Of a stretch of DNA of 64,000 bases, positions 54,445-62,404 are shown piece after piece. The translations under genes were made by a program, and so were the position numbers. Origin of the DNA: Myxococcales bacterium. GTDB taxonomy: Bacteria; Myxococcota; Polyangia; Nannocystales; Nannocystaceae. Each line of letters begins with the position of its first letter. The first letter of the stretch is position 1. The stretch is taken from assembly GCA_016793465.1 (NCBI GenBank), contig JAEUJW010000017.1, positions 89,457 to 153,456 on the forward strand, in the 5' to 3' direction. The notes under the pieces are model-generated. The model saw only the letters and a list, made by a program, of their open reading frames with translations, did not search any database and was not told the origin of the DNA.

Positions 54445-55022
54445 GCGGCGAAGTCGCTGCCGTCGGACAGGAACGCGAACACGAGCGCGGGGCCGGGGTG
54501 GATCTCGAGGTGGTGGCCGGTGCCGACGGTGTGGTGGATCTCGTCGCCGGGGCCGAGCTGGCGGCCGCCGCTGTCGCTGCACGAGCCCTGCAGCACGACC
54601 ACGCGCTCGTCGCCGAGGTGGCGGTGGTAGGGGAACTTCGCGCCGGGGGCCACGCGGATGAGGCCGGCCTCGCGCGGGCCCGCGGCGGTGAAGCGCAGGA
54701 GGTCGATGTCGGGCAGCACCGGGGTCCAGGCGGCGACGCCGCGGTGCACGCGGTCGAGCACGTCGTCGACGTGGGCCTGCGGGAGGCCCAGCAGCGCGGC
54801 GACGCGGGCGCGGTGGTCGGTGATCGGCCCGGCGACGGCGGCCAGCAGGCGCGCGCGCAGGGCCGGCGGCGGCGCGTGCGGGGGCGCGGCGAACGCGAGC
54901 AGGTGCACGGCCTCGCGGAGCTCGTCGAGGGCGGCGCGGCAGTCGGCGCAGGTCGCGAGGTGGCGGTGTTCGCCTGTCCCGAGGGCCAGGTCCAGGAGCG
55001 TGTCGTCGTCGATGTGGTTCAC
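54435..55022 (-). CDS. ChrR-like zinc anti-sigma factor with C-terminal cupin
   Basis: 195 aa from the GTG at 55022. The N-terminal ZAS-type motif is HRHLATCADC (His and two Cys, about 19-28), which holds zinc and binds the sigma factor. The C-terminal cupin (about 95-190) has PYHRHLGDERVVVLQGSC and GPGDEIHH, with His and Glu metal ligands as in ChrR, the sensor for singlet oxygen and organic peroxide in Rhodobacter. Start overlaps the sigma stop in GTGA, so the pair is coupled and probably autoregulated. The stimulus here is inference from the family. Confidence 0.9.
   Translation of the reverse strand: MNHIDDDTLLDLALGTGEHRHLATCADCRAALDELREAVHLLAFAAPPHAPPPALRARLLAAVAGPITDHRARVAALLGLPQAHVDDVLDRVHRGVAAWTPVLPDIDLLRFTAAGPREAGLIRVAPGAKFPYHRHLGDERVVVLQGSCSDSGGRQLGPGDEIHHTVGTGHHLEIHPGPALVFAFLSDGSDFAALP
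54973..54990. repeat. Dispersed palindrome copy (degenerate)
   Basis: CCTGTCCCGAGGGCCAGG, in the N-terminal codons of the ChrR-like gene (LALGTGEH region). Confidence 0.5.
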
Positions 55023-55591
55023 GGGCGCTCCTTGCTGCCGGCGGACAGCGCGGCGCGGAGTTTCTTCAGGGCGGCGCCGAGGCGGGACTTGACGGTGCCG
55101 ATGGGGATGCGCAGCTCGGCGGCGATCTCGCTGGCGGACAGGCCGGCGAAGTAGGCGTGCTCGAGCACGGCGCGCTGCTCGTCGGGGAGGGCGCGGAGGA
55201 CCATGCGCAGGCGCTGGTGGTCGGGGAGCTCGCTGGCGTCGTCGTCGTCGGCGGTCTCGGGCAGCTCGGCGACGGTGCGGCGCAGGGCGGCGGCGCGGCA
55301 GCGGTCGAGGGCCCGGCTGCGCAGGCGGACCAGCAGCCAGGTGCGCACGCTGCCGCGGGCGGGGTCGTAGGTGACGGCCTGTCGCCAGGCCTCGAGGAAC
55401 ACGTCGTGCACGACGTCCTCGGCGCCGCGCGGGTCGCCGAGGATGCGGCGGGCGGTCGCCAGCATGATCGCGGCGTAGCGGCCGTAGAGGGCCGCGAGGC
55501 CCTCGGTGTCGCCGCGGGCCATGGCGGCGACGGCCGTGACGTCGGCGTCGGGCGGCGGGGGCTCGGGTGCGTGGGCGGTGGCTCCGGACAC
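55019..55591 (-). CDS. ECF sigma factor (RpoE/ECF11-like)
   Basis: 190 aa from the GTG at 55591. Region 2 (about 35-100): LYGRYAAIMLATARRILGD, AEDVVHDVFLEAWRQ, TWLLVRLRSRALDRCR. Region 4 (about 130-180): LPDEQRAVLEHAYFAGLSASEIAAELRIPIGTVKSRL. Paired with a ChrR-like anti-sigma downstream, which is the ECF11-type arrangement that answers singlet oxygen or peroxide. A possible self-promoter is just upstream. No photolyase or cfa gene, typical targets in other species, is adjacent. Confidence 0.93.
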   Translation of the reverse strand: MSGATAHAPEPPPPDADVTAVAAMARGDTEGLAALYGRYAAIMLATARRILGDPRGAEDVVHDVFLEAWRQAVTYDPARGSVRTWLLVRLRSRALDRCRAAALRRTVAELPETADDDDASELPDHQRLRMVLRALPDEQRAVLEHAYFAGLSASEIAAELRIPIGTVKSRLGAALKKLRAALSAGSKERP

Positions 55592-55601
55592 TGCGGCGGG
55601 C

Positions 55602-55629
55602 GATACGCCGGGCGCGCGCGGGCGGATCG
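55602..55629 (-). promoter_or_regulatory. Possible autoregulated ECF promoter
   Basis: Minus-strand CGATCC (55629-55624), a 16-base spacer and CGTATC (55607-55602). It resembles the TGATCC-type -35 of RpoE/ChrR systems but differs at position 1. It would give a very short leader before the GTG at 55591. Confidence 0.3.
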
Positions 55630-55658
55630 GCCGGCGCCGTGAGGCGGCGTTCGCGGGC

Positions 55659-56588
55659 TCAGGCGGGCAGGAAACGGTCGGTGAAGGCGTCGCCGGGGGA
55701 CACGCCGGCGGCGTCGTAGAGGCCGAGCTCGAGCGACTGCTCGTGGAGGGTCTGCCAGCGCTCCGGGGTCATGCGGCCGTCGCCGGCGAGCGGGCGCAGG
55801 GCGGCGGCGCTGCGCGTGAGCGTGTCCTGGTCCATCTCGGGGTTTAGCTGGTGGATCCGCGCGTGGGTCGCGGCCGGGTCGGCGAGGTAGCGGGTCCAGC
55901 CGCGGTGCACGGCGGCGACGAACCGGCGCACGCGCTCGGGGTCGCCGGCGATCAGCTGCTCGGAGGTGACGAGCAGGCCGGCGTACGGGTCCCAGCCGAG
56001 CTCGGAGATCATGAGGCAGCGGGCGGCCACGCCGTTGCGGGCGGCCACGATCGGCTCGCTGAACACGTAGGCCTGCTGGGCGAGCGCGGGGTCGGCGAGG
56101 AAGGGGGCGACGCTGCCGGTGTAAGGCACGACGGTGAGGTCGCGGACGGCGAGGCGGCGCTCGAGGTACTGGGCGAAGGCCTCGTGGGCGTTCATGGCGA
56201 CGGTGCGGCCGGCGAGCTCGGCGAGGGTCCTCGGGCCGGCGTCGTGGACCATGATGCAGCGCGGGTTGTGGGCGAAGGCGGCGTAGACGGCGACGACCGG
56301 GGCCTGCTGCGCGCGGGCGGTGAGCACGCTGGCGGCGTCGGCGATGCCGAAGGCGCTGCGGCCGGTGGCCACCTGCGGGAGCACGGGGCTGTCGTGGCGG
56401 CCGGGCACGATGGTGACGTCGAGGCCCTCGGCGGCGTACTCGCCGTGCACGTCGGCGGCGATGAAGCCGCCGTGCTCGGCCTCGGGGTACCAGTCGAGGC
56501 TGAGGGTCAGGGCGCCAGGCTGTCCTTTGGAGCAGGCGCCGGCGAGCGGCAGGAGCGAGGCGGCGAGGGCGGTCCGGCGCGAGAGCAC
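55659..56588 (-). CDS. NMT1/THI5-type ABC substrate-binding lipoprotein
   Basis: 309 aa from the GTG at 56588; Tat-like or Sec signal (RRTALAASLLPLAGAC), Cys near 19. The mature protein has the NMT1/SsuA-like start LTLSLDWYPEAEHGGFIAADVHGEYAAEGLDVTIVPG and the ligand-binding FGIADAASVLTARAQ, AMNAHEAFAQYLERRL. Family members bind pyrimidine precursors of thiamine, taurine or aliphatic sulfonates; DWYPEAEHGGF favours the thiamine-precursor/NMT1 branch, but no TPP riboswitch is seen. Last gene of an ABC operon on the minus strand. A palindrome copy lies at the lipobox. Confidence 0.87.
   Translation of the reverse strand: MLSRRTALAASLLPLAGACSKGQPGALTLSLDWYPEAEHGGFIAADVHGEYAAEGLDVTIVPGRHDSPVLPQVATGRSAFGIADAASVLTARAQQAPVVAVYAAFAHNPRCIMVHDAGPRTLAELAGRTVAMNAHEAFAQYLERRLAVRDLTVVPYTGSVAPFLADPALAQQAYVFSEPIVAARNGVAARCLMISELGWDPYAGLLVTSEQLIAGDPERVRRFVAAVHRGWTRYLADPAATHARIHQLNPEMDQDTLTRSAAALRPLAGDGRMTPERWQTLHEQSLELGLYDAAGVSPGDAFTDRFLPA
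56520..56536. repeat. Dispersed palindrome copy (degenerate)
   Basis: CTGTCCTTTGGAGCAGG, directly after the lipobox codons of the substrate-binding protein. Confidence 0.45.
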
Positions 56589-56606
56589 GAGGCGAGGGTA
56601 ACAGGT

Positions 56607-57542
56607 CTAGCAGGCCTCGTAGCGGCGGCGGACGGCGCGTCCGCCGAGGCCGACGGCGAGCAGCACGGTGCCGCCGTCGCCGTCGTCGGTGGTGAAGATC
56701 GCGGTGACGCCGTCGCCGAGGCCGAACTCTTCGACGAGCTCGACGCCGTAGGTGAACACGCGGCCGTCGGCGGACAGGGCGGTGGCCCGGCCGGCGGCGG
56801 CGATGTAGTCCGGGCGCGGGGCGCCGTCGGCGAGCTGCTCCGCGGACCAGGTGCCCTGCAGGCTGAGGCCGAGGATGGTGCCGCCGGTGCCGAACACGAA
56901 CTCGTCGGTGCCGGCGAGCAGGTCGGCGTCGGTCGCCACGTCGATCTCCTCCCACGGGTCGCGGGGATCGACGAGGGCGGTCCAGGCCGCGCCGGCCAGG
57001 CCGAACACGTGGTAGCTGCCGCCGCCGACGCTGGCGACGCGCAGCGCGCCCCAGCCCGGGCCGGGCGGCGGGGCCTCGGACCACGCGTCGGTGTCGCGGT
57101 CGTGGACGAGCACGACGTCGTCGCCGGCGACCACGGTGATCGCGCCGTCGTCGGCGATCGCGTGGAGGTTGGCGGCGAGGCCGAGGTCGATGACCTGCCA
57201 GTCGGCGCCGCCGTCGAGGTCGCGGCGCACGAGCGTGCCGCGGTCGCCGACGGCGACGACGCGCTCGTCGACGACGGCGACCGCGCGCAGCTCGCTGGTG
57301 ACCGGGCGGTGCACGCTGACGACGCCGGCCCTCGACTCGACGATCGTGCCGCCGGCGCCGACGGCGAAGAAGTGGTCGTCGAGCGCGGCGACGGCGTAGA
57401 GGTCGTCGCCGACGCCGAGGTCGACGGGCTCGGCGTCCTGCCACTCGTCGCAGGGGCCGCCGTGGCAGGCGGGGGCGGCGAGGCCGGCGACGAGGCCGGC
57501 GGCGAGCAGCGGGACGGCGAGGGCGCGGCGGGCGAGTCGCAT
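56607..57542 (-). CDS. Exported propeller-like protein inside the ABC operon
   Basis: 311 aa, signal peptide (ALAVPLLAAGLVAGLAAPAC). The mature part repeats a blade-like unit of about 45 residues: DLYAVAALDDHFFAVGAGGTIV, ELRAVAVVDERVVAVGDRGTLVRR, NLHAIADDGAITVVAGDDVVLVHDRD, SYHVFGLAGAAWTALVD, TDEFVFGTGGTILGLSLQG. This matches the pattern of YCF48/photosystem-assembly-like beta propellers. No catalytic motif. It lies between the substrate-binding gene and the permease gene (18 and 37 bases apart), so it is co-transcribed; whether it belongs to the transporter is unknown. Confidence 0.75.
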   Translation of the reverse strand: MRLARRALAVPLLAAGLVAGLAAPACHGGPCDEWQDAEPVDLGVGDDLYAVAALDDHFFAVGAGGTIVESRAGVVSVHRPVTSELRAVAVVDERVVAVGDRGTLVRRDLDGGADWQVIDLGLAANLHAIADDGAITVVAGDDVVLVHDRDTDAWSEAPPPGPGWGALRVASVGGGSYHVFGLAGAAWTALVDPRDPWEEIDVATDADLLAGTDEFVFGTGGTILGLSLQGTWSAEQLADGAPRPDYIAAAGRATALSADGRVFTYGVELVEEFGLGDGVTAIFTTDDGDGGTVLLAVGLGGRAVRRRYEAC

Positions 57543-57579
57543 GCGGCGATGGTATGCGGGCGCCGGGCGGACGGGAAGC

Positions 57580-58512
57580 TCAGGCGTCGCGCTCGCGGCC
57601 GCGGAAGCGCCGGAGCACGCGCTCGCCCGCGAGGCCGACGGCGGCGAACAGGCCGAGCCCGAGCAGGGTGGCCGCGAAGATGGCGGCGAACAGCTCGGCG
57701 GTCTTCAGCTGGCCGGAGTACTGGAGGATGAGGTAGCCGAGGCCGCGGGCGCCCGGGCCGTAGCCGGCGAAGAACTCGCCGACGATCGCCCCGAGCACCG
57801 CCAGGCCGCTCGAGATCTTGGCGCCGGTGACGAGGTAGGGCACCGCGCCCGGGAGGCGCAGCTTCAACAAAATCTGCAGGCGGCTGGCGCGGTGGAGGGC
57901 GAACAGGTCGAGGTAGTTGGGGTCGACGCGGGTCAGGCCGGTGGTGCCGTTGGTGATCACGGGGAACAGGCTGATCGTCACGGCGATGAGGACGATGCTG
58001 ACGAGGCCGGTGCCGAACCATATGACCAGCAGCGGGGCGACGGCGACGATGGGGACGGTCTGCAGGAAGATCGCGTAGGGGTAGAGGCTGCGGGCCAGGG
58101 CGCGCGACTGCGAGAACGCGATCGCCACCAGGGTGCCGAGCGCGAGGCTGATGGCGAAGGCCAGCAGGGCGGCGAGGGCGGTCCAGGCCGCCCCCTCGAG
58201 CAGCACGCGGGCGGCCGCGCGGGCGGCCGCGAGCACGCGCAGGGGCGCCGGCACGAGGTAGGCCGGGACGGCGAGCAGCGAGCAGGCCAGCTGCCACAGC
58301 AGCACGAACCCGGCGAACACGAGCAGCGGGGGGGCGAGGCGGGCGAGCAGGCTGTCCTCGGGGGCAGGTCCGTCGGGGCTGTCCGAATGAGCGGGATATG
58401 CGGGGCTGTCCGTGGGGACAGGTTCGTCGGGGCTGTCCGTGGGGACAGGTTCGTCGGGGCTGTCCGCGGGGACAGGCGCGCCGGGGATGTCCTTCGGGTC
58501 AGGTGTGATCAC
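57580..58512 (-). CDS. ABC transporter permease with repeat-expanded N-terminus
   Basis: 310 aa from the GTG at 58512. Six or so membrane helices; the permease EAA-like loop (about 200-225: LFALHRASRLQILLKLRLPGAVPYLVTGAKI) fits the NMT1/taurine/sulfonate type (SsuC/ThiX-like). The first about 55 residues are an extra Pro/Asp/Ser tail made by the 27-bp tandem array (DSPDEPVPT units), predicted to lie on the cytoplasmic side and not present in normal permeases. The start overlaps the ATPase stop in GTGA. Works with the ATPase and the substrate-binding lipoprotein of the same operon. Confidence 0.88.
   Translation of the reverse strand: MITPDPKDIPGAPVPADSPDEPVPTDSPDEPVPTDSPAYPAHSDSPDGPAPEDSLLARLAPPLLVFAGFVLLWQLACSLLAVPAYLVPAPLRVLAAARAAARVLLEGAAWTALAALLAFAISLALGTLVAIAFSQSRALARSLYPYAIFLQTVPIVAVAPLLVIWFGTGLVSIVLIAVTISLFPVITNGTTGLTRVDPNYLDLFALHRASRLQILLKLRLPGAVPYLVTGAKISSGLAVLGAIVGEFFAGYGPGARGLGYLILQYSGQLKTAELFAAIFAATLLGLGLFAAVGLAGERVLRRFRGRERDA
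58352..58504. repeat. 27-bp tandem array of the dispersed palindrome (six units)
   Basis: Units begin at 58352, 58379, 58406, 58433, 58460 and 58487, all spaced 27 bases. Each contains a CTGTCC...GGACAGG-type core; the third and fourth units are identical, the second has lost its right arm. Nine codons per unit keep the permease frame. Confidence 0.9.
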
Positions 58513-59261
58513 GCCGGCACCTGCAGGTGCCGGCGCACGGCGGCGACCTCGGCGGTGAAGCCGGGGGTGTCCTGCAGGCCGGGCGGGCGCGGGCGCGGGA
58601 GGTCGACGCGGTGCTCGTGGACCAGGCGGTGGTCGCGGAGCACGAGCACGCGGTCGGCGAGGTGCACGGCCTCGGCGAGGTTGTGGGTGACGGCGAGGGC
58701 GGCGAAGCCGTCGCGCTGCCACAGGCGCAGCAGCTCGTCGCCGAGGGCGGCGCGGGTCGGTTCGTCGAGGGCGGCGAACGGCTCGTCGAGCAGGAGGAGG
58801 GCGGGGCGGACGACGAGGGCGCGGGCGAGGGCGACGCGCATGCGCATGCCGCCGGACAGCTGGTCGGGGCGGGCCCCGGCGGCGCGCTCGAGGCCGACGA
58901 GGGCGAGGGCGGCGCGCGCGCGGGCGTCGAGGTCGCCGGGCTCGCGCAGCAGCTCGAGGGGCAGGCGCACGTTGGCGAGGACGCTGCGCCACGGCAGCAG
59001 GGTGGGGTCCTGGAACACGAAGGCGGGCGGGGGCCCGGGGCGCTCGAGGCGGCCGCGGGCGCGGACGAGGCCGGCGACGGCCCGCAGCAGGGTCGACTTG
59101 CCGCCGCCGGACGGGCCGACGACGGCCACGAACTCGCCGCGGCGCAGCTCGAGGTCGACGTCGAGGAGGGCGGGGGCGCGGCCGAAGACCACGGACAGGC
59201 CGTCGGCGCGCACGACCGGGTCGCGGCGGGGGGCTGACTCTCGGGACAGGTCCGGGGTCAA
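58509..59261 (-). CDS. ABC transporter ATPase (SsuB/TauB-like)
   Basis: 250 aa from a TTG at 59261; a GTG at 59213 would give 234 aa and also fits the family start, and neither has a clear ribosome-binding site. Walker A GPSGGGKST (about 49-57), Q-loop FVFQDPTLLPWRSVL, signature LSGGMRMRVALARAL, Walker B LLLLDEPFAALD, and switch His in AVTHNLAEAV. The Q-loop sequence is the usual one of the nitrate/sulfonate/taurine/HMP group. First gene of the ABC operon, divergent from the beta-helix lipoprotein gene. A palindrome copy at 59234-59252 lies in the first codons. Confidence 0.92.
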   Translation of the reverse strand: MTPDLSRESAPRRDPVVRADGLSVVFGRAPALLDVDLELRRGEFVAVVGPSGGGKSTLLRAVAGLVRARGRLERPGPPPAFVFQDPTLLPWRSVLANVRLPLELLREPGDLDARARAALALVGLERAAGARPDQLSGGMRMRVALARALVVRPALLLLDEPFAALDEPTRAALGDELLRLWQRDGFAALAVTHNLAEAVHLADRVLVLRDHRLVHEHRVDLPRPRPPGLQDTPGFTAEVAAVRRHLQVPA

Positions 59262-59348
59262 GGCGGCCGCGAAAATACCACGGGCGGGCCCGCGCCCGGC
59301 GGCGGCGGGGTGGAAATGGCCGCGGACCCGGTGTAGAAGGGGCGTACG

Positions 59349-61118
59349 ATGCGTCGTCGCCGAAAGGGCCTCGTGGGCCTCGTGGGCCTCGCGGGCCTGC
59401 TGGCGGCGCCGGCGGGCTGCGAGTCCGCGCCGGAGCGGCCGGTGGACGAGGCGAAGCCGGCCCCGGCGCCCGTGGTCGAGGCTGCGCCGACGCCGCGGCG
59501 GCCGACGGCGACCACGACCTGCCCGGACGCGCTCGAGACGCCCGACCTGACCGACCGAGTGATCAAAGCGAGCTGCGGGGTGGTGCGGGTGAAGAAGGGC
59601 TACCGCGTCGACGCGGGCACCCTGACGATCGAGGCGGGCGCGACCCTGGCGTTCGAGCCGGAGGCCGAGCTGACGGTCGGCTACCGCCAGGCGGCCAAGC
59701 TGGTGGTGCAGGGCACGCGCGAGCAGCCGGTGCTGTTCACGTCGACCGAGAAGAAGGCGGCGGGCGCGTGGAAGGGCCTGTACCTCTACGAGCACGCCGA
59801 CGGGTCGCGCATCGCCGGGCTGCACATCGAGTTCGGCGGGCAGGGCATCCGCGGGCCGATCTACGTGCTGGCCGAGGACGTCACGATCGACGACTCGGTG
59901 ATCCGCGACGGCCTCGACGTGGCCGTGCACGTCTCGCAAAAGGGCAGCTTGACCAGCTTCTCGGGCAACAAGGTCGAGCGCATGACGGCCAAGGTCAACA
60001 TGTTCCTGCCGCCGGGCTCGGTCTCGGCGGTGGCGCCGGACAACGTGTTCCCCGAGGGCACGACGATCCACGTGCTGTCCGGCATCGTGCGCGAGCGGGT
60101 GCGCTGGAGCGACCCCGGGGTGCCGTACGTGATCGGCGGGGCGGTCGAGATCGCCGGCTCGGCCGACGACCTCGAGGCGCTGGTCGAGCTGGCGCCGGGC
60201 ACGATCCTGCGCTTCGACGAGGACGCCTACTTGAACGTCGGCTACTACCACGCGGGGGTGCTGCGCGCGGAGGGCACGGCGGAGCAGCCGATCGTGTTCA
60301 CCTCGGCGACGATGCAGACCGCGGGCGCGTGGCGCGGGGTCAACCTCTACAAGAACGCCAGCGCGAGCTTCAGCCACGCCCGGTTCGAATACGGCAGCCG
60401 CCGCGCCGACCGCGGGGTGCTGTTCGCCAACAGCGAGGCCTCGCTGTCGATCCAGGACTGCCTGTTCCGGGACAACGGCGGCGGGGTGGTGCTGCAGGGC
60501 TCGGACCTGCGGGTGCCGGTGTTCGCGCGCAACAAGTGGGAGCGCTCGTCGCCGGCGCTCGACGTGTCGGCGCAGGCCTACGGCTACATCGGCGAGGGCA
60601 ACGACCTGGGCTCGGGGCAGATCATCGTCGAGGGCGGGACGATCGAGCGGGCCGCCCGCTGGCGCGACCTCGGCGAGCCGCTCATGGTCACGGGCCCGAT
60701 CGACGTCGACAACCGGGCCAGGCTGACGATCGACCCCGGGGTGGAGATCCGGGTGCGCGACGGCTTCACGCTGTCGGTCGGGGAGATCGACGGCGGGACG
60801 CTGCGCATGGAGGGGCTGGCCGAGAAGCCGATCCTGCTGGTCGGGCAGAACGACCGCCGCGGCACCTGGGACGCGGTCCGCCTGCACGCGAGGTCGACGG
60901 GCAACCTGCTGCAGCACGTGACGCTGCGCAACGCCGGCGGCGACGCGGCGGTCGAGGTGTTGACCGGCTCCGAGGCGGCGATCGACCACCTGACGTGCGC
61001 GCGCTGCTACAGCCCGGCGGTGCGGTGGAGCTGCGGGGCGAAGGTGACGACCGCGGCGATCTCGATCAGCGACGGCACGCCCGAGGGCGCGGTGCCTCCG
61101 ACGGGGTGCGGGTCGTGA
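59349..61118 (+). CDS. Parallel beta-helix lipoprotein
   Basis: 589 aa; signal peptide and lipobox PAGC (Cys near 24). Three long repeats of a right-handed beta-helix unit follow, each with a strand pair such as LTIEAGATLAFEPEAELTVGYRQAAKLVVQGT, EQPVLFTS, AGAWKGLYLYEHA (also APGTILRFDEDAYLNVGYYHAGVLRAEGTAEQPIVFTS and LTIDPGVEIRVRDGFTLSVGE). No catalytic residues of pectate lyases were recognised, so it may be a binding or scaffold protein on the surface. The stop overlaps the GTG of the guanine deaminase gene in GTGA. Confidence 0.83.
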   Translation: MRRRRKGLVGLVGLAGLLAAPAGCESAPERPVDEAKPAPAPVVEAAPTPRRPTATTTCPDALETPDLTDRVIKASCGVVRVKKGYRVDAGTLTIEAGATLAFEPEAELTVGYRQAAKLVVQGTREQPVLFTSTEKKAAGAWKGLYLYEHADGSRIAGLHIEFGGQGIRGPIYVLAEDVTIDDSVIRDGLDVAVHVSQKGSLTSFSGNKVERMTAKVNMFLPPGSVSAVAPDNVFPEGTTIHVLSGIVRERVRWSDPGVPYVIGGAVEIAGSADDLEALVELAPGTILRFDEDAYLNVGYYHAGVLRAEGTAEQPIVFTSATMQTAGAWRGVNLYKNASASFSHARFEYGSRRADRGVLFANSEASLSIQDCLFRDNGGGVVLQGSDLRVPVFARNKWERSSPALDVSAQAYGYIGEGNDLGSGQIIVEGGTIERAARWRDLGEPLMVTGPIDVDNRARLTIDPGVEIRVRDGFTLSVGEIDGGTLRMEGLAEKPILLVGQNDRRGTWDAVRLHARSTGNLLQHVTLRNAGGDAAVEVLTGSEAAIDHLTCARCYSPAVRWSCGAKVTTAAISISDGTPEGAVPPTGCGS

Positions 61119-62350
61119 GCGAGCCGCGGGTCCTCCGCGGGCGCGTGCTGCGTCCGCGCCCGGACGAGCCGCGCGTGGAGGTGCTGGCCGACGCGCTGGT
61201 GACGATCGGCGAGGACGGCAAGATCGCCGCGGTCGACGACGCGCCGCCGGGCTGCGCGGTCGCCGAGACGTTCCCGGGGGCGGTGCTGCTGCCGGGGTTC
61301 GTCGACACGCACGTGCACTTCCCACAGACGCGGGTGCTCGGCAGCGCGAGCGGGCCGCTGCTGCCGTGGCTCGAGCGGTCGGTGTTCCCCGAGGAGGCGC
61401 GCTTCGCCGCGGCGGCCTACGCGGCGGCGGTGGCCGAGGAGTTCTGCGAGGCGATGATCCGCCAGGGCACCACCTGCGCGTCGATCTACTCGTCGAGCCA
61501 CCCGGTCGCGGCCGAGGTGCTGTTCGCGGCGCTCGACCGCCGCGGGCTGCGCGGGTTCGCCGGGCTGACGCTGATGGACCGCGGGGCGCCGGCGGACGTG
61601 CTGCTCGCGGCCGACGAGGCGATCGCGGCCTGCGAGTCGCTGGTCGCCCGCTGGCACGGGCACGACGGCGGGCGCCTGCAGTTCTGCGTGACGCCGCGGT
61701 TCGCCCTCAGCTGCACGCCGGGGCTGCTGCGCGCGGCCGGCCGCCTGGCGGAGCGCCACGCGCTGCCGGTGCAGACCCACCTGGCCGAGAACACGGCGGA
61801 GATCGCCGCCACGGCGGCGGCGTTCCCGGCGGCGCGCGACTACCTCGGGGTGTACGAGGATCACGGGCTCGGCGGGGCGCGCTCGCTGTTCGCGCACTGT
61901 GTCCACCTGTCCGAAGAGACATGGGACCGCATGGCCGCGCAGGACGCGGCGGTGGCCCACTGCCCCGACAGCAACTTCTTCCTCGGGAGCGGCTGCATGC
62001 CGCTGCGGGCGGCGACGCGGCGCGGGCTGCGGGTCGGGCTCGGCACGGACGTCGGGGCGGGGCGCAGCTTCTCGCTGCGACAGGTGATGGCGGCGGCCCA
62101 CGACGCGTCGCTGATCGTGGGCTCGCGCGTCGAGGCGGAGGCGCTGGTGTGGCACGCGACGCGCGGCGGAGCCCGCGCGCTCGGGCTCGGCGGGGTGATC
62201 GGCTGCGTGGCGCCGGGGTTCGAGGCCGACCTCGTGGCGGTCGACGTGCCGGCCGAGGCCGGCGGCGCGGCGCTGTTCGACGCGCTGGCGTTCCGCCGCG
62301 ACGCCGGCCCGGTCCGCGCGGCGCTGGTGCGCGGCGTACAGCTGCGCTGA
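61115..62350 (+). CDS. guaD: Guanine deaminase
   Basis: 411-aa amidohydrolase from the GTG at 61115, coupled to the preceding stop. The zinc site is PGFVDTHVHFPQ (His66, His68), the guanine deaminase hallmark, with HLAENTAEI, a third His in FAHCVHLSEE, and the Asp in LGTDVGAG; HCPDSNFFLGSG and the Cys/His of ligand binding also match. Converts guanine to xanthine in the cytosol. It fits purine salvage from prey DNA or RNA, although it is far from the nuclease locus. A degenerate palindrome lies at 61905-61923. Confidence 0.93.
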   Translation: MSEPRVLRGRVLRPRPDEPRVEVLADALVTIGEDGKIAAVDDAPPGCAVAETFPGAVLLPGFVDTHVHFPQTRVLGSASGPLLPWLERSVFPEEARFAAAAYAAAVAEEFCEAMIRQGTTCASIYSSSHPVAAEVLFAALDRRGLRGFAGLTLMDRGAPADVLLAADEAIAACESLVARWHGHDGGRLQFCVTPRFALSCTPGLLRAAGRLAERHALPVQTHLAENTAEIAATAAAFPAARDYLGVYEDHGLGGARSLFAHCVHLSEETWDRMAAQDAAVAHCPDSNFFLGSGCMPLRAATRRGLRVGLGTDVGAGRSFSLRQVMAAAHDASLIVGSRVEAEALVWHATRGGARALGLGGVIGCVAPGFEADLVAVDVPAEAGGAALFDALAFRRDAGPVRAALVRGVQLR

Positions 62351-62404
62351 GCGGCCCGCCCGCGGCGTGTGGCGGCCGTCGGCGTCGACTGCTAAGTGTT
62401 GGCC

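Noticed and set aside
58352..58504. CRISPR array
   Set aside because: 27-bp units are direct tandem repeats without unique spacers, in frame within a permease, and no cas genes are present.
59262..59348. TPP riboswitch before the NMT1-type transporter
   Set aside because: The leader is too short and lacks the conserved TPP aptamer core; thiamine-precursor transport therefore is only one option.
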